DNA of 64,000 bases, taken from the NCBI GenBank assembly GCA_024401745.1, contig JAKSKK010000001.1:86225-150224 (forward strand), written 5' to 3'. The translations under genes were made by a program, and so were the position numbers. The notes beneath the pieces are model-generated. The model was given only the letters and a program-made list of their open reading frames with translations. It did no database searches and had not been told where the DNA came from. Positions 59,341 through 64,000 of the stretch are shown here, in pieces; positions within the stretch are counted from its first letter, which is position 1; each line of letters starts with the position of its first letter. The DNA is from Bacteroidales bacterium. Lineage in GTDB: Bacteria; Bacteroidota; Bacteroidia; Bacteroidales; UBA932.

Positions 59341-60614
59341 TGGGCGCTGTTCTTCTTAAGAATATCACCATTGGGGACTCCTGCAAGGACGTACTTATCG
59401 ACAAGGGCCTATTCTGCAGAATAGAGCCTTCCAGTTCGAGCGCCAGCTGGAATCTTGCCGGCGACGTGGAGATGATGCAGTGCGAAGGCAAGGTCGCAGT
59501 CCCCGGATTCATCAACATGCACACCCACTCCCCCATGGCCCTCATGCGAGGCGTCAAGGAGGATGTGAAGTTCCACGAATGGCTCGCCAAGATCTGGGAC
59601 ATCGAGGCCAACATCGACAAGGAATTCGTCTACTGGGGCACCAAGGTCGCCTGTCTTGAGATGATCAGGACCGGCACCACCACCTTCAACGACCACTACT
59701 GGCATCACCTTGAATCATACAGGGCCGCCAGCGAGATGGGCCTCAGGATAGCCACAGGCTACGAGGTCATGGATAAGGACGACCCCGCGGAGGCAGAGCG
59801 CCAGAAGGAGCAGTGCTGCCGCATGTACGAGCGTGCAATGAAGGAATGGTGCGGCAATTCCAAGTATCAGGTAGCCTTCCACGCCATCTACTCGGTTAGT
59901 GAGGAACTCATGCTCTGGATCAGCAACTTCGCGCGCCAGCATGGGCTTAATCTGCACATACACCTGAGCGAGACCCGCAAGGAAATCGAGGACTGCATGG
60001 CTATGCACGGCGGTCTGACTCCCGTCGAGTATCTCGATTCACTCGGAATCCTTGGGCCGGACCTGATCTGTGCACACACACTCTGGATCACCGACCACGA
60101 CATCGAACTTCTGGCAAAGAATGGGGTGCACTGTGTGCACAACATCAACTCGAACACCAAGCTGGCATCAGGCTACCGTTTCAGATACAACGAGATGCGT
60201 GACGCCGGCATAAACATCTGCCTCGGCACTGACGGCTGCGCTTCTTCGAACAACCTCGACATGCTCGAGACCATGAAGACGTCCGCCCTCTTCCAGAAGT
60301 CCTGGAGGGACGACCCTACGGCAATGCCTCTCCCCGAGCTGATGGACTGCGCCACCGTCAATGCGGCAAAGGCGCTGAAGCTGAACACCGGAAAGATAGA
60401 GGAAGGCGCAATAGCCGACCTCAGCATAGTAGATACCAACAACTCATTCTTCCTCTCCCCTGCACCGTTCCTTGCGAACTTCGTGTATTCGGCCCACTCC
60501 GACTGCATAGAATCCGTAATCTGCAACGGCGAGTTCGTCATGAGGAACCGCGAGATAAAGGGCGAGAAGGAGATACTCGAGCAGGCACGCAAGGTGCTCT
60601 CGAAGATTAGCTGA
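59340..60614 (+). CDS. amidohydrolase, 5'-methylthioadenosine/S-adenosylhomocysteine deaminase-type
   Basis: A 424-residue metal-dependent deaminase. Motifs: NMHTHSPMALMRG (metal His pair and loop), HLSETRKE with the metal His region, AHTLWITDHDI, HNINSNTKLASG, and LGTDGCASSNNLDM with the metal Asp. These match the TRZ/ATZ/MtaD group. It would convert SAH or MTA to the inosine form; the purine nucleoside phosphorylase 10 bases downstream could then cleave it, which supports a salvage role. Alternative substrates such as guanine derivatives or aminodeoxyfutalosine cannot be excluded. Confidence 0.8.
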   Translation: MGAVLLKNITIGDSCKDVLIDKGLFCRIEPSSSSASWNLAGDVEMMQCEGKVAVPGFINMHTHSPMALMRGVKEDVKFHEWLAKIWDIEANIDKEFVYWGTKVACLEMIRTGTTTFNDHYWHHLESYRAASEMGLRIATGYEVMDKDDPAEAERQKEQCCRMYERAMKEWCGNSKYQVAFHAIYSVSEELMLWISNFARQHGLNLHIHLSETRKEIEDCMAMHGGLTPVEYLDSLGILGPDLICAHTLWITDHDIELLAKNGVHCVHNINSNTKLASGYRFRYNEMRDAGINICLGTDGCASSNNLDMLETMKTSALFQKSWRDDPTAMPLPELMDCATVNAAKALKLNTGKIEEGAIADLSIVDTNNSFFLSPAPFLANFVYSAHSDCIESVICNGEFVMRNREIKGEKEILEQARKVLSKIS

Positions 60615-60624
60615 CCACATTTTT

Positions 60625-61452
60625 ATGGACCCTAGAGTACAGAGAATCCACACTGCCGCTGACTACGTCCTCGAGCGTATCGGTGAGCAGAAGCCACTTG
60701 TCGGCATAGTGCTCGGCAGCGGCCTCGGCAAACTTGCCGACCAGATTGAGAACCCCATTGTCATCCCCTACAAGGAGATTCCCGAATTCCCCGTTTCAAC
60801 GGCCATAGGCCACAAGGGCAACTTCATCTACGGCGACATGGGCGGCCATAAGGTAATAGCCATGCAGGGCCGTTTCCACTATTACGAAGGCTATCCCATG
60901 GAACTCGTGACGCTCTGCGTGCGCGTGATGAAGGTCCTCGGAATCAAGTACCTGTTCGTATCGAATGCGGCAGGCGGATGCAACCTTGACTATCACATGG
61001 GCGACCTCATGATCATCAAGGACCACATCAGTCTCTTCCCCAACCCGCTCATCGGCCCCAACATGGACGAGTTCGGCCCCCGCTTCCCCGACATGACCTG
61101 CGCATACGACCTCGAGCTCATAGAGAAGGCTGAGGAACTCGGTCTCAAGATGGACGTAAAGCTCCACAAGGGCGTTTATTTCGGAAGCCCCGGCCCTACA
61201 TACGAGACACCTGCAGAAGTGCGCTTCTACCGCACCATAGGCGCAGATGTGCTGGGCATGAGCACCATTCCTGAAGTAATCGTCGCACGCCACTGCGGCA
61301 TCAGGGTGTTCGGAATGTCAGTCGTCACAAACGAGGCCAACACACGCAACATTCCCCGCAACTTCAATGACGGCGAGGATGTTATCAAGCAAGCCGATGC
61401 CGCGGCCGACAGGATGTCAGCCCTCTTCAAGGCTCTGATAGAAACTCTATAA
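60625..61452 (+). CDS. purine nucleoside phosphorylase (trimeric, PNP-I class)
   Basis: Phosphorolysis of inosine and guanosine nucleosides. The 275-residue protein has GIVLGSGLGKLADQIENP (phosphate loop), MQGRFHYYEGY, VSNAAGG, FGSPGPTYETPAEVRFYR and GMSVVTNEANTRNI, in which Asn at the base site (VTNEAN) marks 6-oxopurine specificity. It follows the deaminase by 10 bases and ends at a strong hairpin. Confidence 0.9.
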   Translation: MDPRVQRIHTAADYVLERIGEQKPLVGIVLGSGLGKLADQIENPIVIPYKEIPEFPVSTAIGHKGNFIYGDMGGHKVIAMQGRFHYYEGYPMELVTLCVRVMKVLGIKYLFVSNAAGGCNLDYHMGDLMIIKDHISLFPNPLIGPNMDEFGPRFPDMTCAYDLELIEKAEELGLKMDVKLHKGVYFGSPGPTYETPAEVRFYRTIGADVLGMSTIPEVIVARHCGIRVFGMSVVTNEANTRNIPRNFNDGEDVIKQADAAADRMSALFKALIETL

Positions 61453-61460
61453 TACAATAA

Positions 61461-61487
61461 GAGAGGCCAGCAGATCGCTGGCCTCTC
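61461..61487. terminator. bidirectional terminator between the PNP gene and rny
   Basis: A perfect 11-bp stem, GAGAGGCCAGC (61461-61471) and GCTGGCCTCTC (61477-61487), loop AGATC. T-richness is moderate on both sides. It separates convergent genes. Confidence 0.75.
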
Positions 61488-61506
61488 TCATTTATGATGT
61501 ATGCCT

Positions 61507-63045
61507 TTACTTCGCGATTGCGATGCTGCGGGTCTCGCGGATGACAGTGACCTTCACCTGTCCGGGATAGGTCATCTCGTCCTGAATGCGCTGAGCGATG
61601 TCGGTTGACAGTCTTGCTGCCTGCTCGTCGGTAACTTCATCAGAACCAACGATCACGCGCAGCTCACGGCCGGCCTGGATTGCATAGCTCTTGGTGACGC
61701 CAGGATAGGAAGCAGCAAGGTCCTCCATTCCCTTGAGTCGCTTGATGTAGCTCTCGATGACCTCACGACGGGCACCGGGACGTGCACCAGATATGGCGTC
61801 GGCAACGAGCACGAGAGGAGATATGATGCTGGTCATCTCCATTTCCTCGTGGTGCGCACCGATGGCGTTCACGATGTCAGGACGCTCCTTGTACTGCTCT
61901 GCGAGCTTTGCGCCCAGGAATGCGTGAGGAAGCTCAGGATCGGCGTCGCTGACCTTACCTATATCGTGCAGGAGACCTGCGCGCTTTGCTGTCTTGGGAT
62001 TCAGGCCAAGCTCAGATGCCATGACGGCGCAGATGTTTGCAACCTCGCGTGAGTGCTGCAGCAGGTTCTGACCGTAGCTTGAGCGGTATTTCATGCGGCC
62101 TATGAGCTTGACGAGCTCGATGTTCAGACCGTGGATGCCGAGGTCGATGCAGGTGCGCTTTCCGGTCTCGAGTATCTCGTCCTCAAGCTGCTTGCTGACC
62201 TTTGTCACGACTTCCTCGATGCGTGCCGGATGGATACGGCCGTCGATCACGAGCTGATGCAGACTAAGGCGTGCAACCTCCCTGCGTACAGGGTCGAATG
62301 GTGAGAGAAGGATTGCGTCAGGAGTGTCGTCAACTACGATCTCGACGCCTGTTGCAGCCTCCAGGGCACGAATGTTACGGCCCTCACGGCCGATGATGCG
62401 GCCCTTGATCTCGTCGTTCTCGATAGGGAACGTGGTCACGGCGTTTTCAATGGCGGTTTCAGTCGCAGTACGCTGTATGGTATTGATGACTATTCTCTTG
62501 GCTTCCTTGGCAGCGTTGAGACGGGCCTCGTCCATTGTGTCGTTGATGTAGGCCTGTGCCTCTGTGCGCGCCTCTGCCTTCATGTTCTCGATGAGCTGGT
62601 TCTTAGCGTCCTGGGCGGTCATGCCGGCAATGCTCTCGAGTTCCTTGTTGGCCTGGGCGGTAAGTGCGGCACATTCAGCCATCTTCTGGTCGAGAAGAGT
62701 CTGCTGAGCCTTGAGCTGGCCCTTCTGGGAGTCGAGGTCGTGCTGCTTCTTTCCGAGTTCTGATGCCTGCTGGTTGAGCTGTCCCTCACGGCTCTTGATG
62801 TTGTTCTCGCGGTCGCGGAGCTCGTTGTTGCGCTGGTTGCACTTCTGGTCGTGCTCGCTCTTGAGCTGAAGGAACTTCTCCTTTGCCTGGAGGATCTTCT
62901 GCTGCTTGATGTTCTCTGCCTCAAGCTCGGCTTTCTCTATGATTGCAGCGGCGCGTCCCTTGTTAACGGACTTTGTCACTACTATGTATATGGCCAGGGC
63001 GGCGATTGCACCCACCACTGCGCCAATCAATAAATATAACCACAT
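61507..63045 (-). CDS. rny: ribonuclease Y
   Basis: Membrane-anchored endoribonuclease that initiates mRNA decay. 512 residues from the ATG at 63045 ([10 protein letters not shown]): one N-terminal helix, a long charged coiled coil (about 30-190), a KH domain ([27 protein letters not shown], about 205-230) and an HD domain with the metal His-Asp (HDIGK, around residue 350). A longer open frame upstream of the helix is rejected because it would place a polar tail before the anchor. Downstream of zapA and the candidate 6S RNA, in the same direction. Confidence 0.92.
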   Translation of the reverse strand: MWLYLLIGAVVGAIAALAIYIVVTKSVNKGRAAAIIEKAELEAENIKQQKILQAKEKFLQLKSEHDQKCNQRNNELRDRENNIKSREGQLNQQASELGKKQHDLDSQKGQLKAQQTLLDQKMAECAALTAQANKELESIAGMTAQDAKNQLIENMKAEARTEAQAYINDTMDEARLNAAKEAKRIVINTIQRTATETAIENAVTTFPIENDEIKGRIIGREGRNIRALEAATGVEIVVDDTPDAILLSPFDPVRREVARLSLHQLVIDGRIHPARIEEVVTKVSKQLEDEILETGKRTCIDLGIHGLNIELVKLIGRMKYRSSYGQNLLQHSREVANICAVMASELGLNPKTAKRAGLLHDIGKVSDADPELPHAFLGAKLAEQYKERPDIVNAIGAHHEEMEMTSIISPLVLVADAISGARPGARREVIESYIKRLKGMEDLAASYPGVTKSYAIQAGRELRVIVGSDEVTDEQAARLSTDIAQRIQDEMTYPGQVKVTVIRETRSIAIAK

Positions 63046-63129
63046 AACTGTATATATAATAATGTTGTTGCTACTTATAAAAAATTGCCAGTACCTACTT
63101 GTCAATCAAGCAGATACTGGCAATATATA

Positions 63130-63287
63130 AAAGCCGTCAGCCGAAATTTCAGAAAAAACCTCTGAATAGGATTTGGGCTCCGTACCGTCTCGGGCTTCCT
63201 GTCATGCAGGCCTGCCTTCCTCAGCTCGAGTGGACCCGGTTCCGAAGAACTTGTTGTTTTCAGAAGATGGGCCTGACGGCTAAATAT
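63130..63287 (-). ncRNA. ssrS: candidate 6S RNA (between zapA and rny)
   Basis: No protein gene fits between zapA and rny, and the zapA-6S order is known from other bacteria. The segment is closed by a 9-bp helix: AGCCGTCAG (minus strand 63281-63273) with CTGACGGCT (63140-63132), followed by TTTTATATATT. The interior holds a GC-rich central hairpin region with GCAGGCCTGC and a large asymmetric bulge on both sides, as in 6S RNA, which mimics an open promoter and binds RNA polymerase. I did not match a conserved primary sequence, so this rests on position and shape. Confidence 0.5.
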
Positions 63288-63569
63288 CTATTTCCCTTCG
63301 AGATAAGCTTCCAGGTCTTTCTGGATGTCATCCGCCTCGGCCTTGAGGTTCCTTGCAGAGTTCTTTGCAAGCAACTTGTTCACAGCCAGCTGGAGGCTGA
63401 CGAATGCAAGCTTGTCAGCAACGGACCTGTCAGGAAAGCGGGCATCGTAGGAGGCAAGGAGTCTGTTAACCTCCTCTGCCGCATAACGGTAAGCCTGCTC
63501 CATTTCAGGAGAAGAAACGGCCATTGGATATGTTGTGCCGCCTATTTTCAATGAAATGCTCTGATCCAT
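63288..63569 (-). CDS. zapA: cell division protein ZapA
   Basis: A 93-residue FtsZ-ring stabiliser: an N-terminal beta-hairpin (ISLKIGGTTYPMAVSSPE) with the family's EEVNRLL segment, and a long C-terminal coiled coil that dimerises. The ATG shares a base with the stop of the upstream coiled-coil gene (TAATG), so the two are translationally coupled. Size and pattern are standard for Bacteroidota. Confidence 0.82.
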   Translation of the reverse strand: MDQSISLKIGGTTYPMAVSSPEMEQAYRYAAEEVNRLLASYDARFPDRSVADKLAFVSLQLAVNKLLAKNSARNLKAEADDIQKDLEAYLEGK

Positions 63570-63838
63570 TACTTCTCAAGCAACTTTATGCATTTGTCAA
63601 TCTCGCGGATCATCTTGTCTATCCTCTCCTTGCCAAGGGCGTGGTCGCCGCCACCAGTGAAGGCATTGGAGAGCATGAGGTTGTCTATCTGTCCGTTCAA
63701 TTCAGTAATCTGCTCCTTGTAGACCTTTATGGTCTCCTTGCTCTGAGCAAGACTTTCAGCGAGCTTGTCAGCGCGCTGTTTTTCCTGTTCATACAGGCTG
63801 ATCAGCCTGGTTATGTCCTGTTGCAGTTGCTCGAGCAT
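63569..63838 (-). CDS. coiled-coil protein upstream of zapA
   Basis: An 89-residue, almost wholly helical protein (about residues 2-55 coiled coil, then a Gly-rich break FTGGGDHALGKERIDKMI and a short helix). It has no signal peptide. In Bacteroidota a small coiled-coil gene commonly precedes zapA; by analogy with ZapB it could act at the division ring, but there is no sequence proof. Its own promoter box (TATATTTG) is at 63869-63862. Confidence 0.6.
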   Translation of the reverse strand: MLEQLQQDITRLISLYEQEKQRADKLAESLAQSKETIKVYKEQITELNGQIDNLMLSNAFTGGGDHALGKERIDKMIREIDKCIKLLEK

Positions 63839-63861
63839 AAAACCACATTAATCCAACATCA

Positions 63862-63893
63862 CAAATATAAATCTATTATTCAGATTATACAAG
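63862..63893 (-). promoter_or_regulatory. promoter of the zapA operon
   Basis: TATATTTG (63869-63862) with CTTG (63893-63890) at a 20-base spacing on the minus strand; leader about 18 bases. It would drive the coiled-coil gene, zapA, the 6S candidate and perhaps rny. Confidence 0.55.
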
Positions 63894-64000
63894 TGTACAC
63901 GCGCATTTCTTGGCACTTACGCGGTTGCAATAGAGAAAATATCATTAACTTTCCTCTATAAATCAAGTATTCCATACGTGTGAGAGATAAACAAAAGCGG

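Noticed and set aside
63839-64000. Possible gene or RNA at the right edge
   Set aside because: Apart from the promoter of the coiled-coil gene I see only a weak ATAGAG/CTCTAT pairing and no coding frame of interest.
1-64000. CRISPR arrays, insertion sequences, prophage, rRNA or tRNA genes
   Set aside because: No regularly spaced repeats, transposase or phage structural proteins, and no rRNA or tRNA signatures were found.

Overview
The window reads as chromosomal DNA of a Bacteroidota bacterium, most likely order Bacteroidales; the genus cannot be fixed from sequence alone. Reasons: nearly every gene that starts a transcription unit is preceded by the Bacteroidota sigma box TAnnTTTG rather than an E. 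coli -35/-10 pair, there are no convincing Shine-Dalgarno sequences, and several families are characteristic of the phylum (TamL lipoprotein, DUF5606, DUF3276/PUR-alpha-like, DUF3467, DUF5723, an argF' of the succinylornithine carbamoyltransferase type, an RluA with a long N-terminal extension). Coding DNA is GC-rich and intergenic DNA is strongly AT-rich.

Layout. 1-2.0 kb: end of a DUF3467 gene, kdsC and an RluA-type pseudouridine synthase. 2.0-2.46 kb: a gene-free stretch with a well-supported candidate small RNA (promoter, two hairpins, terminator) and two further strongly structured elements. 2.46-8.3 kb: pncC, a degenerate PyrD-like gene, an XRE-type regulator, queA, a PlsC-type acyltransferase and a DUF5723 outer-membrane protein. 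8.46-14.2 kb: three consecutive secreted DUF3857/transglutaminase-fold proteins, the middle one with an intact catalytic Cys-His pair and the outer two without it. 14.2-16.6 kb: RlmD-type methyltransferase and a Ca2+/Na+ antiporter. 16.6-19.4 kb: sulfatase and two small barrel-like proteins. 19.5-26.7 kb: rarA, and the opposite-strand unit pfp-trmH-tamL-GH13. 26.7-39.3 kb: a glycan-degradation region with a double DUF1080 lipoprotein, an interrupted acyltransferase-3 gene, a GH106 rhamnosidase-like lipoprotein, pfkA, an unknown lipoprotein, an alpha/beta-hydrolase plus SGNH fusion, and a 1005-residue esterase-esterase-GH29 fucosidase fusion. 39.3-43.6 kb: FNT transporter, a small unknown protein, a RelA/SpoT-type synthetase, and a TonB-dependent receptor under a TPP riboswitch. 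43.6-45.8 kb: glutaminyl cyclotransferase, RNase P RNA and a 3-hydroxyacyl-CoA dehydrogenase.

45.8-54.4 kb is one arginine biosynthesis operon: argR, a GNAT acyltransferase in the argA position, argG, argC, argD, argF', argB, an M20 deacylase and argH. It starts at a textbook Bacteroidota promoter overlapped by two E. coli-like ARG boxes at canonical spacing. 54.5-59.0 kb is a reverse housekeeping unit nusB-yajC-ybbR-coaE-DUF5606-rimO. 59.0-61.5 kb holds the PUR-alpha-like protein, an amidohydrolase/adenosine-type deaminase and purine nucleoside phosphorylase. 61.5-64 kb holds rny, a candidate 6S RNA, zapA and a coiled-coil gene.

No insertion sequence, prophage, CRISPR array, rRNA or tRNA was seen. 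The most unusual items are the multi-enzyme esterase/fucosidase fusion, the candidate small RNA and structured intergenic elements, the degenerate PyrD-like protein, the DUF3857 trio, the ArgR operator, and a set of promoters placed so close to the start codon that the mRNAs should be leaderless.
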